Shown: in pieces, positions 1 through 10,500 of the stretch
Position numbering within the stretch: the first letter of the stretch is position 1
Layout: every line of letters begins with the position of its first letter
Source of the DNA: Flectonema sp. DT1601
Lineage: Eukaryota > Euglenozoa > Diplonemea > Diplonemida > Diplonemidae
NCBI GenBank assembly: GCA_964019425.1
Contig: OZ025839.1
Location: forward strand, 434,001-498,000
Reading direction: 5' to 3'
DNA length: 64,000 nt
The notes under the pieces: generated by a model
The model's input: only the letters and a program-made list of their open reading frames with translations
Told to the model about the DNA's origin: nothing
Database searches by the model: none
Made by a program: the position numbers and the translations under genes

Positions 1-1995
1 CTTTTACTTTAGGTAATTATTGTACTCTGTTAGGACCTAATAAAGAAGCTGAAAAATATTATCCTTCAGCAGATGACCAGTACATGATGGTTATAAAAGG
101 GAGAGAGCTAACGATAATGTCTGATAGAACAAACAAACCAACTGGTACTGTGACATTACACACAGGAACACCACAGATGGCTAAGCAACGAGCAGTACTT
201 GAAGCGAGTGGAATATCAGTGAAGAGTGATACGGATCTACAAAGATGGAAAATAACAGAATTGAGATCGACTCATGACTCAAAAACAAAGATTTCCATCT
301 CACCCTCTGTAGTACTACTTCGTGTTAAAGGAGACCCAAGAGTGACTGACTGGCCACTAACATCACCAATGGCATCTAAGATTGTCGTTGTTGAGGTCTC
401 TGGAATCTCTCTCCTTAAAGATATTGTAATTGAGTCTTGTAGAAGAATAATAGGAAGGTCTTATGAGGGAGCTTCTTTAGCTGTTTCTGGTAAGGAAATA
501 TCAACTCTTTCTGATGCATTGTCTCTTCAGGGGGATGCCATCGAACTTATTCTCCCTCCTAAAGATATAATTGTGAATGATAAAAAGATTACAATCCCCG
601 CTGGGTCATCAACAACTCAAACTCTGAAGAGGATCTCAGAAAAAGTCGATTCCTTTGGTAAGCAAAACGGAGGAACTGATTACCTTCAAAACATCCTTCC
701 ATCTTGGAAAAACCTAACTCACAAATCAACATATGAAATAGAATCTGATATTTTATTAGTTGAAGTGGGCCTCCCCTTAGGGGGAGGATCATACGAAAGA
801 ATAGAAACACTCCGGGAATCGAACTTGACGGCAGAATCATATGCTGCTTTTGGTGTTCGGAGTAAGGATTCTCGCATGTTGATTACGAAGGCAAAGTGGA
901 TGAATGGTGAAGAATGCATTACATATAACGAAGGGACGCAACAATTTGAAAATAATATCGTAATTGGCAAAGAAGTTAGTTATTACGTATTACAAGAAAA
1001 GGATACTGGTCTTCGTTCTGAGGTAGAACCAACACTGATGTTTAATAATTATAACAGAAATGATTTACTTGCTATTCCAATGGACTGTACTCCACGTGTT
1101 CGACTTCATGCTTCTGCTAAGGAAATAGCTGTGAGTTCACCATCAAGCTCTGACTCACAGTCTCTGGAACTTACCATAAGCGTCTCTCCTAATAAAAGCT
1201 ACTCCGACATTATATCAAAACTGTGTGAACGATTTCGTATCAGTCACTATTTAAACAGAGCTTACTTTACATGCAAGAGGACAGGTTCGGTAATTGTTCC
1301 TCAAAAGGATGATCTGTGGTCTGCCGTAACATACGATGGATCCTATGAATTGACTTTAAGAGAAAAACCAATAAGCATAATAGTAAAAGCTGACGTTGAC
1401 GTCGCGGTATCTGTTTCTATCCATTATAGAACCCTTCAATGTGATGTTTTACAAGAGATTCAGAAGGTTGCTGGATGTAAGTGTTGTCCAGGAGATAATT
1501 GGAAATTAACAAACATGACAACTGGTGAGAGCCAAACATTAGATTACCAATCATTAAGTGATAACGGAGTGTACGTGTTGACTCAGAATCCAAAAATCGT
1601 TTTCATATCATCAAAGAGCAGCGACGGAACTGTTCGAGAACAAGATTTCGCTGTTACTCCTCACGTCAAACCCGGTGAGCTTTGGAGGGTTATTACGGCT
1701 CACCCAGCACTTGCTCTACAAGAGATTTGGTCTTCACTCAACCTTCCTATTAAGAACTGGACAACTCCTTCTGAGAATCCAATTGCGGTATGTAAAGTTT
1801 TTTGTTTTAGTGCAAACACGATTTTATCATTTTAAAAAACTGACTAACCTCAACACACACAGGGAAACAGAGAAGGTACTCTCGGGCTACAATCCCTTGA
1901 AAACCCTGATAACGACATTCAAAATGTAGGTATTGGGGCCTTATCCTATGCAGTGGTATGTTTTATATTGTAGTGGTGATGAGAAAGACGAAAAT

Positions 1996-2027
<32 letters not shown>

Positions 2028-2345
2028 CAGCTGAAAGACCAAAGCCGTTTTCAAATTCAATTCCCAACAAAACGATTTTCGATAATAAAAAAAAATGATC
2101 AAATAACTCTTTGGGCAGATGCTCATGAGAGTGGTGAAGATATTAATTCCAGAATCCAACGGATGGTTTCACACAGTGAACGTTGGGTTATGACTGATGA
2201 CGATACCAGTAGTATTGTTGCTTCAAGTTTATTAAATGGAAATCAGAGCTTGAGATATGAAAACATTAAACCTGGACACGCTTATCATCTTCAATCGGAT
2301 ATACTACGACCTCCTCCTCCTCGTCCTGTTCGATCAAACACCTAA
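1..2345 (+). CDS. Repeat protein with probable ubiquitin-like (beta-grasp) units, 5'-partial, spliced
   Basis: The reading frame is open from base 3, so the gene starts left of the window; about 730 residues are visible. Exons are 1-1787, 1863-1955 and 2031-2345. Both introns are 75 nt, phase 0, start GTATGT and end CAG. The protein is a chain of segments of roughly 70-90 residues, each with two strands, a helix, then a motif such as SGKEISTLSDAL followed by DAIELILPP. This recalls the second half of ubiquitin (GKQLEDGRTLSDYN...LHLVLR). That similarity is my own reading and is inference; no hydrophobic signal or membrane segment is visible in the part shown. One unit has a CKCC motif. The C-terminus is proline/arginine rich (LRPPPPRPVRSNT). 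I do not recognise a family. A multi-beta-grasp scaffold is the best structural guess. Confidence 0.75.
1788..1862 (+). other. Intron 1 of the beta-grasp gene
   Basis: The donor is GTATGTAAAG and the acceptor is CACACAG. A branch-point-like CTGACTAAC lies about 20 nt before the acceptor. Unspliced reading hits a stop at 1833-1835, while splicing keeps the frame open into the next exon. Confidence 0.7.
1956..2030 (+). other. Intron 2 of the beta-grasp gene, ending in a poly-A run plus CAG
   Basis: The donor is GTATGTTTTA. The 3' end is a run of more than 25 A followed by CAG, with no pyrimidine tract. Splicing joins two in-frame exons; reading through meets a stop within the intron. Confidence 0.65.
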
Positions 2346-2782
2346 AAAAAAACGTCGTCGGAAAATACACTATTATTCTCAAAGTGGAATTACCATTCGA
2401 TTGTAAGACAAAAAAAAAAAAAAAAATCCATGTTTGTGTTGTTATGATAGAAAAACAGATAACAGCGTTTGATAATATTGACTCTTCCTTTGTATTATAT
2501 ATTAAAAAAAAAAATAAAAAGTCAAATTGTTATTATTGATTACCAACGAATGACTTTTTTTTTCCCCTCGTCCTTGCCGTTTAGTGAAAGCCGCTTTACG
2601 GAGTTGTATTCCTCTGTTTCTGTAGTATTGTTATGAGAGATGAATAATGATATTATGAAATTAGTTTCTCAAAATAGGTACATGACAAGACATGAATGTA
2701 TTGAGGTAAGTTATAGTAGTATTTGTAGAGATGTCTTGTGGTTGTTTTATTTATTGTAATTACTGATTAGATTTAAATAAAA
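2346..2782. other. Spacer between the beta-grasp and cellulase genes
   Basis: AT-rich spacer with A- and T-runs. A short hairpin-capable stretch (CCGTTTAG...CTTTACGG) lies near 2578-2602. A 40-codon upstream frame starts at 2641 and contains a GTAAGT donor-like site at 2706, followed by a TGATTAG acceptor-like site ending at 2770, so a 5'-UTR intron of the next gene is possible. No further gene is visible. Confidence 0.4.
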
Positions 2783-5700
2783 ATGAACACTCGATTGCTG
2801 TTGGCCGCGATTGCGGCCATTGCAACACCATCTTCTGCGCAGTGGCAGACAGCAAAGACTACAAGGTATTGGGATTGCTGCAAACCCTCATGTGCGTGGC
2901 CAAATAATGCCAACAAATTGGGGTCGGTAAACGCTGCGGTGAAAACTTGTTCACGTGATGGATCGTATCTTACTGATCAAAATTCAAAAAATATTTGTTC
3001 TGGTGGTGGTACTAATAACGGTCCTGCTTACAGTTGTGTAGACCAACAGCCGTGGGAAGTTACGTCAACAGTTGCTTACGGATTCGCAGCCGCCAACCTG
3101 CCGTGTTCAGTTTGCTACGAAATGAGATTCACATCCACAAGTCTCTCATCGTCTAATAAGAGGATGGTATTACAAGTTACAAACAGTGGGTCTGATTTGG
3201 GAGATGTTCACTTCGATATTCAACTTCCTGGAGGTGGGTTTGGAATCTTTAATGGTTGTTCTGGACAAGCACCTAACGGTCAGGGACAGTTCAACCAACC
3301 AGAGTCCGCATGGGGTGCTCGATACGGAGGTGTGTCTTCGATCTCGGCTTGCTCTGGATTGCCAAGTGAGCTGCGATCCGGTTGTGAATTTCGATTTGGA
3401 TGGTTCGAGAACGCCGATAACCCGGCAGCTGAAGTCCGCAGAGTTCGATGCCCCAATGCGATTATTGACATCACTGGATCCAGAAGAGATGATGATAATA
3501 ACTATCCTGAAGTCCCTATTGGAGGGACTTCACCTCCAGTTGGATCTCCATCTACTCCACAACCAACACCACGAGTTACATTACCACCAACACCTTCTGT
3601 TTGTGTTCCAACTGATTCATCAAAGTGTGATTGCAGTTGGGCTAACGCAGGCAGCTGTGGTACCGATGATGGTTCAGAATGTAACTGTATGTGTTGCTGT
3701 CCTCTCACAGGGAGCTGTAATTACAACGGCGGTGGAGGTGGAGGTGGAGGAGGTGGAGGTTCCTGCTCCATGCCACCTGGTATTCCATCTAACCCAGCAT
3801 CTGTTAACAATCGCGACTTTGTTGCTTGTCACGGAAAACTAAGTTTGGGAGGATCATCTGGATTGCAACTTGTTGATGAAAATGGAGAAGCTGTCCAACT
3901 AATGGGAATGAGTTCACACGGACTGCATTGGTTTCCTGACTGTTACACAAAGGAGTCGATTACCTTCTTAGTTGAGAACTGGGGTATCAACTTATTCCGT
4001 GCTGCCATGTATATCGGAGAGAACGGGTACGCATCAAACCCAAGTCATAAAGATGTAGTGAAGGACATCGTACGATGGTGTAAGGAATTAGGAATCTACG
4101 TAATGATCGATTGGCACATCCTTTCACCTGGTAACCCAAATGCAGCAACATACTCTGGAGCAGATGACTTCTGGCGTGAGATGGCTACCTTGTACAAAGA
4201 TGAGAAACACGTTTTATATGAAGTAGCTAATGAACCAAATGGTGTTAATTGGAGTGAAGTAAAACAATATCACGATCGTATTATTGATATCATCAGAGTT
4301 GTTGACTCTGAGACTATCATCATCTGTGGTACCCCAACATGGAGTCAGGAGATCGATCAGGCAGCTGGGAATCCAGTTGCTAAGCCTTACAATGTGATGT
4401 ACACATTTCACTTTTATGCTGGCAGTCACACCTCACTGTTGGGGAGGGTTGAGCAGTACGCATCACAAATTCCTATCTTCGTAACGGAATGGGGAACTTC
4501 GCAAGCGAATGGTGATGGAGGTCCGTACTTGACTGAGGCGATGCAGTTTCTTGATTTGTTTGCGAGTGCAGGAAGTGCTAAGGTATCGCTGAGTTTCGCT
4601 CAGTGGAGTTACGCTGACAAGAATGAAGTGTCAGCCGCCCTGACTTCTGGAGCTTGCGGTTCGAAATCCTGGGACTCGACATCCTGTTCGGGTACTTTCT
4701 TAAAGAACTACATTAAGAGTAAAGTTGCGATCTGTACTGCTCCTCAAACTTCTGCACCATCTACACAAGCACCGACCCTACCAACTGCGGTACCAACACG
4801 GGCACCAATCCTACCAACTGCGGTACCCACACGAGCACCGACCCTACCAACTGCGGTACCCACACGGGCACCAATCCTACCAACTGCGGTACCCACACGA
4901 GCACCGACCCTACCAACTGCGGTACCCACACGGGCACCAATCCTACCAACTGCGGTACCCACACGGGCACCAATCCTACCAACTGCAGTTCCGACACGAG
5001 CACCGACCCTACCAACTGCGGTACCCACACGGGCACCAATCCTACCAACTGCAGTACCGACGCGTTCACCAGCAGCTACCACAGATGCACCGGTTTTGAC
5101 ACGGACACCTTCTGTAATGTGCAGTGAGTGGGACGCATGCACCGTCACACCCAACTGCTGTCCTGCTGGAACGAGGTGTCTTAAAAAAAATGATCACTAC
5201 TCGCAGTGTCGTATTAGCTGTCCAACTTCTGGATGGGATTGCAGTCTGATAACAAATGTCCCAATTCCTATGACTGTTCAGCCAACAGCTGTTCCGACTG
5301 AATCTCCAGTCATGAAAACCTCAATACCTGCAAGTGATTCTCCAGTGCAATCGACAACTGCTCCCCGTGTAACAAGTGTACCTTTGACAGTTACTGATGC
5401 ACCAATTGTTGTGACTGACACACCTACTCAGCCTACTGCTGGTCCTCAAAGGATGACAAGTTCACCATCAAGAACTCCTATCGTAACTAATGTTCCTATT
5501 CGTCAGACAACTGTTCCCACAAGTACCGATTCCCCAATCCATCCAACCACTGTTCCGTCCGACGCGCCGATGCCGACATGCCGTGAATGGGATGCTTGTC
5601 GAGTTACCCCAAGCTGCTGCCCATCGGGAACTCAGTGCTTCAAGAGAAATGATCATTACTCGCAGTGCCGCGTTAATTGTCCAAGTGGGTGGGTGTGTTC

Positions 5701-6673
5701 ATCTGACTCTCCGACTCCAGCTACCCTGACACCTGGAAACAATAACCCTTGCGCAGAGCTAATTGGGAAATGGACAGGTTGCATAGCATCACCATACTGC
5801 TGTGATGTAGGATTGAAATGCTTTGAGAAGAACACTCACTATGCGCAGTGTCTACCAACATGTGATTCATCACAGGGATGGAGCTGCAGAGACTTGGGAC
5901 TGTCGAAAGACTCAAGTGAATTAGGAGACGCAGGGAGAAACGCTCCGAAGTGTGCTTGTCAAGACTGGCAGACTGAAGACGTTTACTGCACTGACAACTC
6001 AGTATGCTCTGTTATTCCGAGATCCGGAACTTGCTTGACGGGTAATACGAAGTGTTTTGGGAACTCGATAGCTGCCGAGAATGCGAGGAGAGTAATTTCA
6101 TTTGTGTTGAAACAGGGCGTTAATAACTTTGACGAAGATGCTTTCAAACTGATGGTGAAAAAATCACTTCAGGATGAAACGGCTGTTATTCTGGTAAAGT
6201 ATTTATGCCCCGCAAGCAACTGTCCGAATGGTCGGTGCAACGATCCGTTTGGAACCGCGTCAACGTGTCTGAGCAACTACGATCTGGCAAACAGATCACT
6301 TCGAGTGTTGCAAGAAGACACAGAAGGAAGTGTTGTCGGATTTGAGATTGAAGGCGATGATGAAGGCCTTCAAGAGGCATACATTAAAAAGTCTCTTCCA
6401 GGTGTTATCTTTGCTAACGACAGATGGGAGCCTTCAGGCTACGATAATACTGAAGTGGTTCCAAAGGAGGATAATAAAAGTTTATCACTTGGAGTGATTG
6501 TCGGAATCATATTTGGATCTCTGACTTGTTTATTAATTGTGATCGCAGCAACTGTTTTAATCCGTCGCCGCGGTGCACAGGAGCCCGTGTGCGAAAGTCT
6601 TGTTTCGTTTTCCTCTCCCACAAACGCTGAGTCCTCCCTTGAAGAGGTGACCTACACGACTCACACTGTCTAA
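2783..6673 (+). CDS. Membrane-anchored bifunctional cellulase: GH45 + GH5 + three CBM1-like modules
   Basis: The 1296-residue protein begins with a signal peptide (cut near A19-Q20). Residues about 21-235 match GH45 endoglucanase: TTRYWDCCKPSCAW carries catalytic Asp31 and HFDIQLPGGG carries Asp145, with the family motifs DQQPW and FRFGWFENADNP. A Pro/Thr linker, a small Cys-rich segment and a nine-Gly run follow. Residues about 345-650 are GH5, closest by eye to subfamily 2: MGMSSHGLHW, YEVANEPNG (acid/base Glu484) and FVTEWGTS (nucleophile Glu569). Then come an 11-residue Pro/Thr repeat stalk, three CBM1-like modules (CxEWDAC..P.CCP.G..C....HYSQC), a Cys-rich juxtamembrane region, one transmembrane helix near 1233-1258 (RRRG after it) and a short cytoplasmic tail. 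Both enzymes should hydrolyse beta-1,4-glucan at the cell surface or in food vacuoles. All named catalytic residues are present. The domain pairing is unusual. Confidence 0.93.
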   Translation: MNTRLLLAAIAAIATPSSAQWQTAKTTRYWDCCKPSCAWPNNANKLGSVNAAVKTCSRDGSYLTDQNSKNICSGGGTNNGPAYSCVDQQPWEVTSTVAYGFAAANLPCSVCYEMRFTSTSLSSSNKRMVLQVTNSGSDLGDVHFDIQLPGGGFGIFNGCSGQAPNGQGQFNQPESAWGARYGGVSSISACSGLPSELRSGCEFRFGWFENADNPAAEVRRVRCPNAIIDITGSRRDDDNNYPEVPIGGTSPPVGSPSTPQPTPRVTLPPTPSVCVPTDSSKCDCSWANAGSCGTDDGSECNCMCCCPLTGSCNYNGGGGGGGGGGGSCSMPPGIPSNPASVNNRDFVACHGKLSLGGSSGLQLVDENGEAVQLMGMSSHGLHWFPDCYTKESITFLVENWGINLFRAAMYIGENGYASNPSHKDVVKDIVRWCKELGIYVMIDWHILSPGNPNAATYSGADDFWREMATLYKDEKHVLYEVANEPNGVNWSEVKQYHDRIIDIIRVVDSETIIICGTPTWSQEIDQAAGNPVAKPYNVMYTFHFYAGSHTSLLGRVEQYASQIPIFVTEWGTSQANGDGGPYLTEAMQFLDLFASAGSAKVSLSFAQWSYADKNEVSAALTSGACGSKSWDSTSCSGTFLKNYIKSKVAICTAPQTSAPSTQAPTLPTAVPTRAPILPTAVPTRAPTLPTAVPTRAPILPTAVPTRAPTLPTAVPTRAPILPTAVPTRAPILPTAVPTRAPTLPTAVPTRAPILPTAVPTRSPAATTDAPVLTRTPSVMCSEWDACTVTPNCCPAGTRCLKKNDHYSQCRISCPTSGWDCSLITNVPIPMTVQPTAVPTESPVMKTSIPASDSPVQSTTAPRVTSVPLTVTDAPIVVTDTPTQPTAGPQRMTSSPSRTPIVTNVPIRQTTVPTSTDSPIHPTTVPSDAPMPTCREWDACRVTPSCCPSGTQCFKRNDHYSQCRVNCPSGWVCSSDSPTPATLTPGNNNPCAELIGKWTGCIASPYCCDVGLKCFEKNTHYAQCLPTCDSSQGWSCRDLGLSKDSSELGDAGRNAPKCACQDWQTEDVYCTDNSVCSVIPRSGTCLTGNTKCFGNSIAAENARRVISFVLKQGVNNFDEDAFKLMVKKSLQDETAVILVKYLCPASNCPNGRCNDPFGTASTCLSNYDLANRSLRVLQEDTEGSVVGFEIEGDDEGLQEAYIKKSLPGVIFANDRWEPSGYDNTEVVPKEDNKSLSLGVIVGIIFGSLTCLLIVIAATVLIRRRGAQEPVCESLVSFSSPTNAESSLEEVTYTTHTV
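4760..5075 (+). repeat. 33-nt coding tandem repeat (LPTAVPTRAP-T/I stalk)
   Basis: About nine near-identical 33-nt units encode an 11-residue Pro/Thr repeat between the GH5 domain and the first CBM1-like module. The array creates long open frames on the other strand that are not genes. It is likely an O-glycosylated spacer and probably varies in length between strains. Confidence 0.9.
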
Positions 6674-7500
6674 CTTTACACCTTTAGTACTCTATTGTTC
6701 TTGCGACATCAGCTGTGCAAGTTTTGGGAACATAAATTACCCACTGCTTGTCTTTCCTCTCCTCTTTTGTACTTCTTTACTATTTTTTTCAATAGTTGCA
6801 GTAGACTTTGTGTAAATGCTTCTACTCGTGTGTTGTTAGGAGTAGGTGCAACTGTTTCGAAGCGAACAGGATATTATTTACTTTTATTTTTGCGATTAAA
6901 AAAAAAAAAATGAAATAAAAAAGAAATGTCGATGATCCATTTCCAAATTATTAGTAATTTAGGAAACCAAAAAAAAAAAAAATAAAATAAAATAAAATAA
7001 AAGGGGATTATTGTTTACGCATCAAATATACTGCTGTTTGATAGTATCGCTGTAGCAGGTTCTATTTGTGACACTCGACTTCATTGAGTTGGTTGAACGT
7101 GTGCGTTTTGCGTAAACAAATTGACAAAAAAAAAAAAAATCAAAAAAAAAAAAGAAAAAATTAAAAGCAACGAGGCTAAGATAAAACAATATCAGAACCA
7201 ATACTTCTGCTATGGACTCTTGCTTTTGATGATATTATTTTCTGTGATTGTCTTCTTCTTTTAACGGAGGATATTCTTTTGTTTCCTCCCTGAAAAAAGA
7301 ATGAAGTGCATCCTACCAGTGACGCGAAGACTATATTCTCTCTCCTTCGTTTTGAAGTAAACAATCCGTATTTCAATAATTCGTATCTTTTATTAATCAG
7401 AGATATGCCAATGAAGGAGACGGTACAATAATAACATCAAAAACAACAATCAGACATCCTTAAATTATATTCAACAGGTTTACTCTTTTAGGTAAAAAGG
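6674..7500. other. Spacer upstream of topoisomerase II A
   Basis: AT-rich spacer with several A-runs and an AAAAT-type short repeat near 6980-7000. It contains the structured element at 7011-7119. A C/D-box-like layout (TGATGAT near 7217, CTGA near 7290, with CTTTT/AAAAG flanks) is visible but weak. Acceptor-like CAG at 7475-7477 and TTTTAG at 7486-7491 precede the next start codon. Confidence 0.4.
7011..7119. ncRNA. Structured element closed by an 11-bp inverted repeat (ncRNA or MITE candidate)
   Basis: TTGTTTACGCA at 7011-7021 is the exact reverse complement of TGCGTAAACAA at 7109-7119. Inside are two further stems, ATCAAA...TTTGAT just after the left arm and ACTC...GAGT further on. A single RNA could therefore fold into a closed multi-branched structure of 109 nt. 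It is richer in GC than the A-runs around it. No known RNA family is recognised, and no clear target-site duplication is seen. Confidence 0.35.
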
Positions 7501-10500
7501 ATGTTTCGGACAGGCATACGCCGGGGGCGGCGTATGGTGATGCAAGCAGCCAGGGAGTCTGAAAAGTCTGTTGAAGAGAAGTACACATCCCTCTCACCAC
7601 AGCAGCATGTTCTGCGTAGACCTGATATGTATGTCGGGTCGAAAAGGGTAGAAACGGTAAGGACTTGGGTGGTAGATGGTGAAAGAGATGTTTGTCTGCA
7701 AGCATGCAGAGAAGTAGCAATTGTTCCCGCTCTTGTTAAAATAGTAGATGAGATCCTTGTTAACGTATCTGACAATTACATCAGAACTCTGGACACAACC
7801 TCACCAACAACTGAACTCATTGTTAAGATTACTGATCATGAAATAATGGTTCAAAACAATGGGAAGTGTGTCGATGTAGAATGGCATAAAAAAAGTGAAA
7901 AGTACTGCCCAGAACTTGTATTTGGTGATTTCAAAGCCGGTTCCAACTTCAACGATGCTGGTAACCGTATTACTGGAGGTCGAAATGGAATTGGAGCAAA
8001 AGCTACGAACGCTTTGTCTCACAAGTTTACAGTAGAAATTGGTGACAAGTCCCGCAAGCGATTATATTGTCAATCCTGGTTCGACTCGATGGACAAATTC
8101 ACTACACCAGAAATAACTGAGGACTATGAGGGAGATGAATTCACAAGAATTACATTCAGTCCAATGTTAGAATATTTTGGTATGACTCATCTTGATGAAG
8201 TTCATCGCGCAGTCATTCAAAGACGTGTTGTTGATATCGCCGCATGCTGTAATGGTTTGTCAGTAATTTTGAATGGAAAACGACTTCCAATTCGCTCCTT
8301 CGAAGAGTACGTCAGATGCAGATACGCTGAAGACGACGAAGAAGGAACTATTGAACCCAGCGTATATTTCACAAAGTTCAATGGCACAGCTGGCAATAAG
8401 GGTATTGAGCTACCTTGGGAAATAGCTGTGGGTGTCAGAAAACACGAACCTTTATCATTCGTAAACGCTGTTAACACAACAGAAGGAGGAAGTCACGTTA
8501 ATGTTGTACAGGGACAGATAATAGACGCGTTGCAGTACTCACTATTCGGTGACAACCATTCTTCATCTCAGAGGTTTATTATACGAGACAACCTTGGATT
8601 GTATATAAAATGTTTAATCGCAAACCCAGAATTCAGTAGTCAGTCAAAGGACAAACTTACCTACCCACGTTCACAAGACATTTCAATTGATATCCCAGAA
8701 GAGTTTCTTCAGCAGATTTGTTCCAGTCCAAAAATCACTGAACCAATTATTGACGCTTGGAATGCAGCAACCGCATACAAATCTGAGCAAAATGCTAAAA
8801 ACCGAGCGAAAAAAATACTGATCAATAAACTGGAAGATGCTAACTTTGCCGGTACAGATGTCAGCTACAAATGCAAGTTAATCCTAACCGAAGGAGACTC
8901 TGCCAAGTCTCTCGCTGTGGCTGGTCTTGCTGAATTCGGTCGGGACTATTGGGGAGTTATGCCCCTAAGAGGGAAGCTACTGAATATTTCAAGGGGAAGC
9001 AATGAAAAGAAAGCAGCAAAAAATGTGATGCTTAGAGAAATTCAAACCACACTGGGACTCGATGTTAATAAAACATACGCCACACAAGAAGATAAGAAGA
9101 CTCTACGTTACGGTTCAGTTGTTCTGATGTGCGATCAAGACCCTGACGGTAATCACATAAAAGGATTGATTATAAACTGGATACGTTGCTTGTGGCCAGC
9201 ACTTTTGAAAGATTCTAATTTCCTTAAGCAGATTGTCACTCCGCTCATCAAAGCCATCCCTAAGAAAGGTGAAGAAAAATGGTTTTTTGCACCAGCAGAA
9301 TATCTTCAGTGGGCTAAGAAACTTTCACCCTCAGAGTCGTCGAAGTACAAAATAAAATACTACAAAGGTCTTGGTTCTTCAACTAGCAAAGAAGGAAAGG
9401 AATACTTTCGTCAACTAAATGACCCAAAGAGACCATTGCTTGTCGACTTTACACCAATGAAAGCGCTTGACGAGAAGGCATTATCCCTAGCGTTTGATGA
9501 CGGGAGAGAAGATGATAGGAAAAAAATGCTTTCGGGACCTCAGGAAGATTTAGATACGTCTCTCGGTGTAATTGATATCCATTCATTCATTCATACGGAT
9601 CTTGCTAATTATTTTCGTTACAGTAATGAGCGTGCTGTTCCTTGTAGTGTTGATGGGTTGAAACCATCTCAGAGAAAAGTTTTATTTACATGTTTTGAAA
9701 CACGTCTTGAAGCACCGAAAGAACTGAAAGTCGCCCAACTTAGTGGTGCCGTCGCTCAACGTACAGCATACCACCATGGAGAAACAAGCCTGCATGAAAC
9801 AATTATAAAACTAGCTCAAGAATTCGTTGGGTCAGGTAATAACGTTCCACTACTAGAACCAATTGGACAATTCGGAACCAGATTAGGTGGTGGATCAGAC
9901 CATGCCTCCCCGAGATACATCACAACAAGATTAACACCATTAGCAAGATTACTATTTCCAGAAGCTGATGATTGCTTACTTGATTATCGCAGTGATGAAG
10001 GTCATCTAATAGAACCAGAATACTACGTTCCTGTCGTACCAGTCGCACTAGTAAATAGCATTCAAGGAATTGGTACTGGTTACGCTACAAAGATCCCATC
10101 ATACGATCCTTTAGTAGTGATCTCATTAATTATTCACTTCTTTACACAAAGCAATAGAACTCGTGCTGAGGAGCACGACACCGAGCGTCGAGCATTACGC
10201 GTGAGAGCAGAGAAAAATAGAAAACAAGTCATCCGAAAGATTAATTCTGATGTTAAAGAAGAATGGGAAAAAATACAAAGAACATCAAACAAGAAATCAA
10301 AAATTCTTGAAGACAGGGATTACCATTCGAGAATGGTAAAGGAAGACGTTAGAAGGAAGTACGCATTTGAACTGAAAAAAACCAGAGATTCCCTCAAAGA
10401 ATACGAAAGCATGCAAAACCCATACGATTTATTTCCTTGGTATCAAGGACATTCACAAAACGGTAGAAACGGAGAATCTTACGGAACCTTCACCATGTTT

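Noticed and set aside
4744-5154. Open frames of 100-136 codons on the minus strand
   Set aside because: They are the reverse of the Pro/Thr stalk repeat of the cellulase and encode only a simple repeat.
7210-7300. C/D-box snoRNA-like layout (TGATGAT ... CTGA with a short terminal stem)
   Set aside because: Boxes this short occur by chance in AT-rich DNA, and no C'/D' pair or guide match is visible.
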